64,000 bases of DNA from J054 sp965223095 (lineage in GTDB: Bacteria > Pseudomonadota > Gammaproteobacteria > Steroidobacterales > GCA-2729495). Of this stretch, positions 45,783 to 54,566 are shown in pieces. Under the pieces are notes generated by a model, which saw only the letters and a list, made by a program, of their open reading frames with translations, made no database searches and was not told the DNA's origin. Within the stretch, counting starts at the first letter, position 1. Each line of letters starts with the position of its first letter. A program made the position numbers and the translations under genes. The stretch lies in NCBI GenBank assembly GCA_965223095.1, contig OZ244979.1, positions 2,108,001-2,172,000 on the forward strand, written 5' to 3'.

Positions 45783-46292
45783 ATGAAGAAATTATCCGCT
45801 GCTCTACTACTCGCGATAACAATAATGATAGCCGCGTCCGTCATGGCCGTTGCTCATGCGGATGCTGCCCTGGATGCTGCTCAGGTCGTCCAGTCTTTCA
45901 ATCGCGCGATTACGCAGCGGGACAAAGATTCGGCAATTGCACAGCTTATTGACGGCGGCGTTCAATTTACGCTGCGTTCACTACATGATGGTGTAGATCC
46001 GGACAAGCTAGTAACGCCGATTCTTGCTCACTGGTCCATGGTTGCACCTGTTTTGTTCGCATCCACGACGAGCTATACGCGCGAGGTCGAGATCATGAAT
46101 GTCGAAGCACATGGTGATGTGGCGACCGTTTGGACAAACACCAAAACCGTGTCCGTCAGAAAAGACCAGGACGTGGCGTCGACGAATGAATTCACGGAAG
46201 TCTATTTATTGGTGACCACCCCGGACGGTTGGCGTATCGCGTCTATTGCGGACAACCGTTCAGCCACGGCGCTTCAGGCTGGGGATCAATAG
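45783..46292 (+). CDS. secreted NTF2-like (SnoaL-fold) protein
   Basis: 169 residues: signal peptide (ALLLAITIMIAASVMAVAHA), then AAQVVQSFNRAITQRDKDSAIAQL, and the beta-rich part with EVEIMNVEAHGDVATVWTNTKT and EVYLLVTTPDGWRIASI, the pattern of NTF2/SnoaL folds. Function unknown. Confidence 0.7.
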   Translation: MKKLSAALLLAITIMIAASVMAVAHADAALDAAQVVQSFNRAITQRDKDSAIAQLIDGGVQFTLRSLHDGVDPDKLVTPILAHWSMVAPVLFASTTSYTREVEIMNVEAHGDVATVWTNTKTVSVRKDQDVASTNEFTEVYLLVTTPDGWRIASIADNRSATALQAGDQ

Positions 46293-46699
46293 CAGCGGCC
46301 CAGTCTTTTCACTAGGCATAGTCAAAGATCCCCGTGACCCTTTCTCAGCGATTGATGTGCGACATCGCATTGGTATTCGCGCAATCGGCTCCATCCAAGT
46401 CCAAAGCCTAGCGCCCGTTCGCCGCTTCAAATGCGCGATTTCTCCAGGGTTCTTCGTGCCACGGCCGGCCTAAGACGTCAATCAATCGCCGTTGGGCCGG
46501 CGAAAATAAACCTGCAATAAAACATCCCCGTTACGCCCCAGCGGTTTTGACTGGCGCAATGCCGTTGTCCCGCACATCGCATATTGATCCCATCTGCCGA
46601 CCGAGAAGGCCCCGTGACGCCGGAAATCTTCATGCATATCTGTCGGTTAGGTCACGCCAGCAAGCTTAGCGAATTCGTATATTTGTCTTAATTCGCTTA
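46293..46699. other. 407-base gap upstream of the export locus
   Basis: No convincing gene. The sequence ends in an inverted repeat (46668-46697) and a ribosome-site-like GGAGAGAAG (46702-46710) leading into the next locus. It marks the boundary between the metabolic genes and the export locus. Confidence 0.5.
46668..46697. promoter_or_regulatory. inverted repeat AGCGAATT-N14-AATTCGCT
   Basis: Two perfect 8-base arms with a 14-base AT-rich spacer (centre-to-centre 22 bases, two helical turns) directly upstream of the first gene of the export locus. It fits a dimeric regulator site, or an RNA hairpin in the leader. Confidence 0.5.
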
Positions 46700-48514
46700 T
46701 TGGAGAGAAGTGGGACGCGCTGCGCCCATTACAAACGCATGGCCGCAAAGGATTATCTGGTCGAATCTTGGCTTGGCTTGCAGTGCAGCATGCTGTCGGG
46801 GGCGATGGAGGCGGTCGTCTTGCTCGCGGACGAGGATGGCTCTTATAAAGAGGTGGCCCGGTGGCCGGAAAATATCGCCGCCAGCGAGGTGCTCTCGAAT
46901 GTGGCCGCCTCGGTTACCGGCAAACCGAAATGCACGGTGGTTCATTTCGATGCCGCGGGGGATGACCAGGCGCATCAAGGCAATTTCGTCACCTGTCCGC
47001 TTAGCCGGGACAGCGAGTGTTTTGGGGTCATCGCCGTGCAGATCGCGGCGGCCGACGATGCCCAAGGACGGGCCTGCGCTAAGGCGCTCTTGTGGGGTAG
47101 AGCCTGGCTGAACCTGCTCATGGATGCCCATTCTGATACGGCCGAGAACCACCTGCTCACCGTAATCGACATGGTTGCCACCAGCTTGGGGCAGACCGGC
47201 TTTGATGAGTCCGCGTCCGCCGTCGTCGCCGAGTTGGCTCGACGCATCGGTTGTGAGCGAGTAAGTCTCGGCTTTCTACGCCGAAAACATGCCCGGGTGC
47301 TGGCCATGTCTGGCAGTGCTTCGGCGGATAATCGCATGGCTTTACTGCAATCCGTTGGCGCGGCCATGGACGAGGCCATCGATCAGGACATGACCTTGGT
47401 CTATCCGCTGCGCGAGACTTCCAGCTCAAACATAGTTGACGCGCAGAAACACTTGCTAGACACCTACGGCTGCGGATCAATTTGCACCGTTCCCATTGCG
47501 CACGAGGGTCAACTCATTGCCGCCATGACTTTCGAGCACCAGTCAGCGGATTTTTTTGAGTCCACCCAGATCGCGCTATGCGAAGCGGTAGTGTCGTTGA
47601 TTGGACCCATTTTGGCGGGCAAACGGCAAGAACAACGCTGGCTAGGCCCCCGTTTGTTGGGGACATCCCGCAGTCAATTGAAAAAACTCACGGGCCGCGG
47701 TCACCTGGGTTTAAAACTTGTCACCGCTATAAGTGGTGTCGCGTTGCTTTTTCTTAGCGTTGCCACCGGTGAGTATCGAGTTTCCGCCGACGCTATGGTC
47801 GAGAGTCTGGTGCAACGCGCGGTTACGGCACCGTTTGACGGCTATGTCGATGAGTCTTCCGTTCGACCCGGGGATGTCGTCAAGGCCGGTGCTGTATTAG
47901 CTCGACTGGAAGACCGCGATTTAAAGCTCGAAGAACTCAAGTGGTCTAGCGAGGCGACCAAACTGCGTAAGGAATACCGCGAAGCCTTGGCTGCCCACGA
48001 AAACTCACGAGTGCGGATATTGCAGGCACAGCTAGAACAGGCCTCCGCGCAACTCGCCCTCGCTAAGGAACAACTCGCCCGTACCAAAGTCGCGGCCCCG
48101 GTGGACGGCATGATTGTAAAAGGGGATCTTACCCAGTCATTGGGCGCACCGGTGGAACGTGGCGACCTGCTATTCGAGGTCGCCCCGCTAAATGAATATC
48201 GTGTGATGTTGGCCGTTGATGAACGCGAAGTCGGCCGGCTTGCTACTGGATTATCCGGCCAGCTCGCACTAGCCGGCATGCCCAATACCCGACTGCCGAT
48301 TGCGGTCCAACGAATTACCCCCATTTCCACGTCGGAAGGCGGCACAAACTTTTTTGCGGTGCAAGCTAGTTTGTTGAGTGAGCATGCAGACATGCTTCGC
48401 CCCGGCATGCAGGGCATCGGCAAAATTTCCGTGGGTCGTCGCAAGCTTATTTGGATATGGACCCACGAATTGTTGGACTGGCTGCGATTGAGAACTTGGC
48501 GTTGGTTCGGTTAG
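46700..48514 (+). CDS. GAF-domain / HlyD-type adaptor fusion
   Basis: Up to 604 residues. The first ~330 are cytosolic, with a GAF-like region at about 150-320 (NHLLTVIDMVATSLGQTGF, GSICTVPIAHEGQLIAAMTF) and probably a second one before it. One membrane helix (about 336-356) leads to a periplasmic adaptor: biotin-lipoyl-like APFDGYVDESSVRPGDVVKA, an alpha hairpin (QLEQASAQLALAKEQLART), APVDGMIVKG, and a beta-barrel part. So a sensor is fused to an export adaptor. The start is uncertain: TTG at 46700 overlaps its own ribosome site, while ATG at 46739 has none. First gene of the locus, 7 bases before the next. Confidence 0.82.
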   Translation: MERSGTRCAHYKRMAAKDYLVESWLGLQCSMLSGAMEAVVLLADEDGSYKEVARWPENIAASEVLSNVAASVTGKPKCTVVHFDAAGDDQAHQGNFVTCPLSRDSECFGVIAVQIAAADDAQGRACAKALLWGRAWLNLLMDAHSDTAENHLLTVIDMVATSLGQTGFDESASAVVAELARRIGCERVSLGFLRRKHARVLAMSGSASADNRMALLQSVGAAMDEAIDQDMTLVYPLRETSSSNIVDAQKHLLDTYGCGSICTVPIAHEGQLIAAMTFEHQSADFFESTQIALCEAVVSLIGPILAGKRQEQRWLGPRLLGTSRSQLKKLTGRGHLGLKLVTAISGVALLFLSVATGEYRVSADAMVESLVQRAVTAPFDGYVDESSVRPGDVVKAGAVLARLEDRDLKLEELKWSSEATKLRKEYREALAAHENSRVRILQAQLEQASAQLALAKEQLARTKVAAPVDGMIVKGDLTQSLGAPVERGDLLFEVAPLNEYRVMLAVDEREVGRLATGLSGQLALAGMPNTRLPIAVQRITPISTSEGGTNFFAVQASLLSEHADMLRPGMQGIGKISVGRRKLIWIWTHELLDWLRLRTWRWFG

Positions 48515-48521
48515 GGGTCCG

Positions 48522-50669
48522 GTGAAATTGGTTAGTCAACTCTACAGTCCGCATTGGTCCCGAGTGGCCGCGATTAAGCCGGCGTTGCGCCGCCATACCA
48601 AAGTCCACCGTCATAGGTATCGTGGCGCTGTCTGGTTTGTGATCGAGGACCTCGCCGCCGGGCGCGTGCATCGCTTCACGCCGGCCGCCTATCGGGTGAT
48701 TGCCATGATGGATGGCCATCGGTCCATCAACAGCATCTGGGAAACGGTGGACGAAGAGTTGGGCGACGATGCGCCGACCCAGGACGAGGTCGTGCAATTG
48801 CTGGCGAAGTTGTACTCAGCGGACTTATTGCTGGCCGAGACCCCCGCCGATACCAAGGAATTGTTCAAACGGCTGCAACAGCGCCGTCGCCAAGGGTTCA
48901 AGCAGCGCTTTATGAATCCTATGGCCATGCGATTCCCGCTGATAGATCCGGATCGCTTGCTGCTGCGGATACTTCCCTTCGTCAGGCCGGCAATTTCTAC
49001 TGCTGGTCTGATTGTTTGGGCGCTAGTTGTGGTTGCCGCTATCGTCCTAGCCGGCATGCACTGGTCGGAACTTACTCAGAATGTTTCTGATCGCGTATTG
49101 AGTGCGCAAAACTTGTTTGTTCTTTGGCTGGTCTATCCGTTAATAAAACTGCTCCATGAGCTGGGTCATGGGCTGGTGGTCAAACGCTGGCGTGGCGAAG
49201 TCCACGAGATGGGAATCATGCTGCTGGTTCTCGCTCCGGTGCCCTATGTCGATGCATCGGCAGCCGCGGCCTTCAAGAATAAGCGCAAGCGGATGCTGGT
49301 GGGTGCCGCCGGCATCATGGTTGAAATGTTCGTGGCGGCCTTGGCCATGTTTGTTTGGCTGGCCGTTGAACCGGGCCTCGTGCGATCAGTCGCCTTCAAC
49401 TTGATGCTGATTGGCGGTGTCTCAACGGTCTTTTTCAATGGCAATCCGCTACTGCGTTTCGATGCCTATTACGTGCTTGCGGATTGGCTGGATATGCCCA
49501 ATCTGGCGGCGCGCGCCAACAAATATGTTGGCTATCTTGTCAAGCGTTACGCCTTCGGCCTCGAGAGTGTGGAAAGCCCAGCAACGGATGCTAGCGAGCG
49601 GCCATGGCTAGCCGCCTACGCAGTTCTTTCTTACATCTACCGAATGATTATCATGTTCGGCATTGTTCTGTTTGTCAGTCAAAAATTCTTTGTCATCGGG
49701 ACTTTGCTCGCGATCTGGGTGATTGTGATGCAGCTTTTGTTGCCGGTGGCCAAGCAGATACTGTTCCTGCTGGCTGATCCACAGTTGTCCAAGTATCGCT
49801 CGCGTGCTCTTGCTTTTGTGGGCGCAAGCAGTCTGCTCGCTTGCGCGTTATTCTTTTGGGTGCCACTGCCGCTGACCACCTACGCTGAGGGTGTGGTCTG
49901 GGCCCCGGATCAATCCGAGATTAGAGCGGGGGCCGATGGTGTTGTCGCGGAGCTATTAAGCTCACCGGACGATGCCGTTGCGGTTGGCACACCCTTGCTG
50001 AAGTTGGAACATCCGTTGCTGGAGTACCGCGTGCGTATCTTGGCGGCAGATTTGCGCGAAGCCGAGGCCCGCTACTACGCCGTGAGAACTAGCGAGCCTG
50101 TGCAAGCGGCGATTCTCCAAGAAGAAATCAACACCTTGCGGGAAGATCTCCAACTAGCACGCACGCGCTTGGCATCCCTGACGGTGCACAGCAAGGTCGC
50201 GGGAAAGTTTCTCGTGGCGCAGCCCAATGATTTACCGAGTAGCTATCTGCGCAATGGGGATTTGATCGGCTACGTGGTGGATCAATCCAATGGGCGCATA
50301 CGGGTCGTGGTAGCTCAAGAAGATATTGGTCTAATTCGCGAACGAATCGATGAAGTGTGGGTGCGTCTTAGCGAACAAGTCGATAAGCCATTGCGAGCGT
50401 CGGTGACCCGCTTTGTGCCGGCTGCCATGAGCCGCTTACCCAGCCGAGTACTGGGAACCCAGGGCGGCGGTTCGGTGCCGGTGGATCCCAAGGACGCAGA
50501 AGGGTTGCGGACTCTCGATCAGGTCTTTCATCTGGAACTAGAAATTCCCCAATCCGTGTCGCGAGTTGGGGGGCGGGCCTATGTGCGCTTCGATCATGGC
50601 GCCGAACCCCTCGCGCAACAAGCCTACCGGCGAGTGCGGCAACTGTTCCTGAGGCGCTTCGATGCCTAG
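48522..50669 (+). CDS. PqqD-like / M50 zinc protease / HlyD-type fusion
   Basis: 715 residues from GTG 48522 (AGGGG upstream). Residues about 30-110 look like a PqqD-type winged helix (FTPAAYRVIAMMDGHRSINS). A polytopic M50 domain follows, with HELGH at 212-216 and NPLLRFD with Asp 314 as third ligand. The last ~270 residues are adaptor-like: PLPLTTYAEGVVWAPDQSEI, a lipoyl-like half, a helical hairpin (QEEINTLREDLQLARTRL) and the second half (HSKVAGKFLVAQP). It could bind, cleave and pass on a substrate peptide. It overlaps the SecA-like gene by eight bases. Confidence 0.85.
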   Translation: MKLVSQLYSPHWSRVAAIKPALRRHTKVHRHRYRGAVWFVIEDLAAGRVHRFTPAAYRVIAMMDGHRSINSIWETVDEELGDDAPTQDEVVQLLAKLYSADLLLAETPADTKELFKRLQQRRRQGFKQRFMNPMAMRFPLIDPDRLLLRILPFVRPAISTAGLIVWALVVVAAIVLAGMHWSELTQNVSDRVLSAQNLFVLWLVYPLIKLLHELGHGLVVKRWRGEVHEMGIMLLVLAPVPYVDASAAAAFKNKRKRMLVGAAGIMVEMFVAALAMFVWLAVEPGLVRSVAFNLMLIGGVSTVFFNGNPLLRFDAYYVLADWLDMPNLAARANKYVGYLVKRYAFGLESVESPATDASERPWLAAYAVLSYIYRMIIMFGIVLFVSQKFFVIGTLLAIWVIVMQLLLPVAKQILFLLADPQLSKYRSRALAFVGASSLLACALFFWVPLPLTTYAEGVVWAPDQSEIRAGADGVVAELLSSPDDAVAVGTPLLKLEHPLLEYRVRILAADLREAEARYYAVRTSEPVQAAILQEEINTLREDLQLARTRLASLTVHSKVAGKFLVAQPNDLPSSYLRNGDLIGYVVDQSNGRIRVVVAQEDIGLIRERIDEVWVRLSEQVDKPLRASVTRFVPAAMSRLPSRVLGTQGGGSVPVDPKDAEGLRTLDQVFHLELEIPQSVSRVGGRAYVRFDHGAEPLAQQAYRRVRQLFLRRFDA

Positions 50670-52653
50670 CGAGTGCTTACGTCCAAGCCGGAGTCTCGGC
50701 TCGTATCCCGAACGGGCGGCCGAAGGGTTCGCCGGTCTGGAGGAACTGGCGCATCGAACCATTGTGCGCCTGGGTCACCGGCTTAGGACCAGCCGCTGGT
50801 ATCGCCGGCGCTTTTTGCGGCAAGTTAATGCGGCCGGTGAGGAGCTGCGTGATTTGCCCGCACGTGACTTGAGTCAACGGGCCCTGGTTCTGCGCCGTGC
50901 CTTGACCCGCGAGGGTTTGCTCGACGAGTTGGTGATCTTGGCTTTCGCGCTGATCCGTGAGCTGGCGGGTCGGTCTTTGAAGATGCGCCACTACGACAGC
51001 CAGGTATTGGGCGGTTGGGTGATGCTGAACGGCATGTTGGCGGAAATGGAAACTGGTGAGGGCAAGACGCTGACGGCGACCTTGCCGGCCTGCGTGGCGG
51101 CCATGGCCGGCATTCCGGTACACGTGATTACCGTTAATGACTACCTGGCACAGCGAGATGCAGATTTGATGGCACCCCTCTACAAGCTATTGGGTTTGAG
51201 CGTTGCGGCGGTCACAGAGGAAAACTCCGATCTGGATGTTCGCCGTAAGGCCTATCGCTGTAATGTGACATATTGCACAAACAAGCAACTCGCCTTCGAC
51301 TACCTTAGAGATCGAGTGACGATGGGGTATCGCCGTTCAGAGCTTCGCCGGCAGGTTTATGAGCTTCGGCCCGGCGCTGCCCGATCGCCGCTGCTGTTGC
51401 GAGGTTTGTGTTTTGCCATCGTGGACGAAGCTGACAGTGTGTTGATCGACGAAGCGCGGACACCGCTGATTTTATCGCGGCCGGTTGACGGACAATTTGG
51501 TGAGGACGTCTATCAGCAAGCTTTGGTATTGGCAACCAGACTAGATGCGGATCGTCACTTTAGCGTTAAGCGGCGTGAACGTAGCGTGATGATCACTGCA
51601 GCGGGCAAGTCGCGACTGAGTGAATTGGCGCAGGACATGCCCAAATTTTGGCAACGCGTGCGTCGCCGAGAGTTGTTGGTTACACAAGCGCTGAGTGCAT
51701 TGCATGTATATGCGCGTGATCAGCACTACTTGGTTCGCGACGGCAAGGTGATGATCGTTGATGAGAATACCGGCCGGGTAATGGCCGATCGTTCTTGGGA
51801 AATGGGTATGCATCAAATGGTGGAAACGAAAGAAAACTGCGAGGTGACGCCAGGGCGAGAGGCCATGGCGAAAATCACCTATCAGCGGTTTTTTCGCCGT
51901 TACCTGCGTTTTGGTGCGATGAGCGGCACGGCAACCGAAGTGGCAGGAGAACTTTGGTCCGTTTACGGCTTGCGTGTGGTCAAGGTGCCTAGCCATAAGC
52001 CTATCCAGCGGCGCGCTGAACCGGGCCGGATTTACTTGACGGCCCAGGACAAGTGGCGCGCGATTGTTGCCAGCGTTAAGTCGATGCACGCTCAGCAGCG
52101 GCCGGTCTTGATCGGTACCCGCTCGGTGGAAGCCTCGGAACAACTCAGCGCTTTGTTGATGGTCGCCGGTTTAGAGCACCGTGTACTGAATGCCCGCAAT
52201 GACGAGGAAGAGGCTGAAATCATTGCCGATGCCGGTGAGGCCGGTCGAATCACAGTCGCCACCAATATGGCGGGTCGGGGCACCGACATCAGTTTGGGTG
52301 CCGGCATTCGGGAACTCGGTGGCTTGCACGTGATTGCCACCGAGCGCAACGAAGCTCGTCGGGTCGACCGGCAGTTGTTTGGCCGCTGTGGCCGGCAGGG
52401 TGACCCGGGTAGCTACGAAGCTATCTTATCCCTGGAAGATGAGATTCCGGCCCTCTATGCGCCGCGACCAATCAAACTGCTGTTGTATAGGCTGATCCGC
52501 TCGAATGCGCCCTTTGCCCAGCGCCTGGGCGCGGGCTGCATTCGTCTGGCGCAGTCGAAGCTAGAGCGCCGCCATGCTCGCATTCGCCGTGATTTGATCA
52601 AGATGGATCAGCGGCTCGGCGATGTGCTGGCTTTTACCGGACCCATGGAATGA
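50662..52653 (+). CDS. short SecA-like ATPase
   Basis: 663 residues against ~900 for housekeeping SecA. Motor motifs are intact: Walker A ETGEGKTLT (130-138), VDEADSVLIDEARTP (254-268), VDENTGRVMADRSWEMGMHQ, GAMSGTATE, NMAGRGTDISLG (535-546) and GRCGRQGDPGS (574-584). After LSLEDE (589-594) only ~70 residues remain, including the start of the helical scaffold (IRLAQSKLERRHARIRRDL), then the protein stops. The helical wing, two-helix finger and C-terminal zinc finger are absent. The stop overlaps the next ATG, so this is its natural end. Probably an accessory motor, not SecA1. Confidence 0.9.
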   Translation: MPSECLRPSRSLGSYPERAAEGFAGLEELAHRTIVRLGHRLRTSRWYRRRFLRQVNAAGEELRDLPARDLSQRALVLRRALTREGLLDELVILAFALIRELAGRSLKMRHYDSQVLGGWVMLNGMLAEMETGEGKTLTATLPACVAAMAGIPVHVITVNDYLAQRDADLMAPLYKLLGLSVAAVTEENSDLDVRRKAYRCNVTYCTNKQLAFDYLRDRVTMGYRRSELRRQVYELRPGAARSPLLLRGLCFAIVDEADSVLIDEARTPLILSRPVDGQFGEDVYQQALVLATRLDADRHFSVKRRERSVMITAAGKSRLSELAQDMPKFWQRVRRRELLVTQALSALHVYARDQHYLVRDGKVMIVDENTGRVMADRSWEMGMHQMVETKENCEVTPGREAMAKITYQRFFRRYLRFGAMSGTATEVAGELWSVYGLRVVKVPSHKPIQRRAEPGRIYLTAQDKWRAIVASVKSMHAQQRPVLIGTRSVEASEQLSALLMVAGLEHRVLNARNDEEEAEIIADAGEAGRITVATNMAGRGTDISLGAGIRELGGLHVIATERNEARRVDRQLFGRCGRQGDPGSYEAILSLEDEIPALYAPRPIKLLLYRLIRSNAPFAQRLGAGCIRLAQSKLERRHARIRRDLIKMDQRLGDVLAFTGPME

Positions 52654-54260
52654 TTTTTTGCGACCGAAAGTTTTTACCCATGCGGGACTTAATCGGCGCG
52701 TCCATCGTCGGTTTATTTGCCATGAGCGCGAGCGCCATCGAAGTGCCAGAACTTGATTGTGTCATCGAGCCGCATATGGTGATCGATCTGAGTAGCCGCA
52801 CCGATGGCATCGTCGAAAAGATTAAGGTCGAGCGCGGGGATATCATTCAAGCCGACCAGGTGCTGGTGGAATTGGAATCCAGTGTCGAGCAAGCCGCCGT
52901 TGAATATGCGCGCGTAGCCGCGGCCGCCCAAGCAGATGTTCTGGCGAGCGAGGTCAGTAGAAATTTCGCGCAACGTCGGCAGGGCCGAGTGGCATCCTTG
53001 TATCGCGATCAAGCGGTGTCTTCGGATCAGCTGGACGAAACGGAAACTGAGGCGAGACTCAGCAAGCTGAATTACCAGCAGGCCAAAGAGCGTAACCGCC
53101 TGGCGCAACTGGAATTGCGCCGCGCACAAGAAGTTTTGGGGCGGCATACCTTGCGCAGTCCCATCGACGGTGTAGTGGTGCAACGATTCTTGGCGCCCGG
53201 CGAATCGGTGGAAGAGAAACCGATCTTGCGCCTGGCGCAGATTAATCCGCTGCGCGTGGAGGTCATTGTTCCCGTCAGTTACTTTGGTGCTATTGAAATC
53301 GGTCAGGTCGCCAATGTGATGCCGGAACGTCCCATGACCGGCTCGTACCGAGCCGAGGTTACGGTGGTGGATCGGGTGGCGGATGCCGCCAGCGGTACCT
53401 TCCGCGTGCGCCTGAGCTTGCCCAACCCCGACCATAAATTGCCCAGTGGTCTCAATTGCCTGGTGCGCTTTTTGCCGAAGCCGGCCCTATCCGCGGCCAA
53501 TACCACGACCCCGCCGAGTACAACACCGGCTGAATCGGAACAACTCCCGGGGTCCGCAAGTGCTGAGCCAAGCACGGCGAAGATTATCGACGATTCCCCT
53601 TCACAAGTTTATCTTGCGCGCGTCGGTTTAACGGCGAACGACGTCGTGGGCCGTTCGTTGCCAGAGCATGTGCCAGTTGAAAAGCAACCAGCAACTGAGT
53701 CAACCGCCGGCGGCACGATTCCGCGTGACCTCAGCGGGTTGCGTGCTTCGACCCAAGCGCCAAAGACCGTGGCAGCCTGTCAGACCATAGGCCCCATCGA
53801 CGATTTCGCGCGGGCCCGCCGACTGAGAACAGCCCTGACCCAAGGGACTGCACGCGCCAGCCTGCGCGAGGAAACAATCGCCGCGAAAAGTGGGTTCATC
53901 GTGGCGTCCACTCAGCAGGGTGATATCGCTGGGGCTAAGGCCTTGGCGGAACAAATGCAGGCTGCAGGATTGACCGACATGTTTGTGTTCGGTCGCGGTC
54001 CGCATACGGGCAGGGTGTCTCTGGGCCTTTACAACAAAGAATCCTGGGCAACGGATCGCGTGCGCGAGGTGCGGGCCGCCGGTTTTACCGCGGAATTGTT
54101 ACCACGTAGTCGCGCAACCACGCGCTATTGGCTTGAGGTTTCTGATTCATTGACCAATGCCGCGAGCCGACAAGAATTGCCTGCCAGTACCCGCGATCTG
54201 TTGGCGGGGGTGCCCATCGCCAAAGCCGAGTGTCCGCGGACGCTGGCTTCAGTTCGCTAA
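52650..54260 (+). CDS. periplasmic adaptor fused to SPOR domain
   Basis: 536 residues. A signal sequence (from Met 11, IGASIVGLFAMSASA) is followed by an RND/HlyD-type adaptor (VIDLSSRTDGIVEKIKVERG, a helical hairpin, RSPIDGVVVQRFLAPGESV, to about 275), a Ser/Thr/Pro linker (275-385), and a C-terminal SPOR-type region (CQTIGPIDDFARARRLRTAL, SGFIVAS, GRVSLGLYNKESWATDRV, TTRYWLEV). SPOR domains bind denuded glycan, so this adaptor may be tied to peptidoglycan. Translationally coupled to the SecA-like gene (ATGA). ATG at 52680 is an alternative start. Confidence 0.83.
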   Translation: MIFCDRKFLPMRDLIGASIVGLFAMSASAIEVPELDCVIEPHMVIDLSSRTDGIVEKIKVERGDIIQADQVLVELESSVEQAAVEYARVAAAAQADVLASEVSRNFAQRRQGRVASLYRDQAVSSDQLDETETEARLSKLNYQQAKERNRLAQLELRRAQEVLGRHTLRSPIDGVVVQRFLAPGESVEEKPILRLAQINPLRVEVIVPVSYFGAIEIGQVANVMPERPMTGSYRAEVTVVDRVADAASGTFRVRLSLPNPDHKLPSGLNCLVRFLPKPALSAANTTTPPSTTPAESEQLPGSASAEPSTAKIIDDSPSQVYLARVGLTANDVVGRSLPEHVPVEKQPATESTAGGTIPRDLSGLRASTQAPKTVAACQTIGPIDDFARARRLRTALTQGTARASLREETIAAKSGFIVASTQQGDIAGAKALAEQMQAAGLTDMFVFGRGPHTGRVSLGLYNKESWATDRVREVRAAGFTAELLPRSRATTRYWLEVSDSLTNAASRQELPASTRDLLAGVPIAKAECPRTLASVR

Positions 54261-54566
54261 ATCCCAAAACCACATCTTCAGCCAAGCTACCTGAGTCGGT
54301 GGGACTTTGGTCTGCGGTGTGGTGGCTGTGCTAGCCAGGCCGGGTGCCTAACAACTTCACATAAGCCTAGCAGCAATGTGCGCAATTGTGAGCGCCCGCA
54401 GCGTATTTCTGTGCCCAAGTGCCTAATATTGCAGGCGTTGTTGATCGTTCCATTGGTCGAGGTTGCTGTTGCGATCCCACGCCGGAAATTTGTGCTTCAT
54501 CCGCAAGCATGCACGGGCCTGTCTGGGTCGTGCCGTGACGCTTAACCATGTCCGGAAATTACCGCT
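54261..54566. other. 306-base gap before the giant gene
   Basis: No coding frame of note and no T-run terminator. It may hold a separate promoter for the giant gene, but I see no clear -35/-10 pair. Confidence 0.45.

Noticed and set aside
38869..46292. Integrated mobile element carrying the accessory genes
   Set aside because: No integrase, transposase, flanking direct repeats or tRNA insertion found; the accessory mix alone is not enough evidence.
46710..47111. 133-residue frame starting at GTG after GGAGAGAAG
   Set aside because: It has the better-placed ribosome site but encodes Arg/Ser/Cys-rich sequence out of frame with the clear GAF/HlyD protein; treated as a shadow, though it leaves the true start open.
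50662..52653. Housekeeping SecA
   Set aside because: It lacks the wing, two-helix finger and C-terminal tail and sits in a specialised locus rather than beside cell-division genes.
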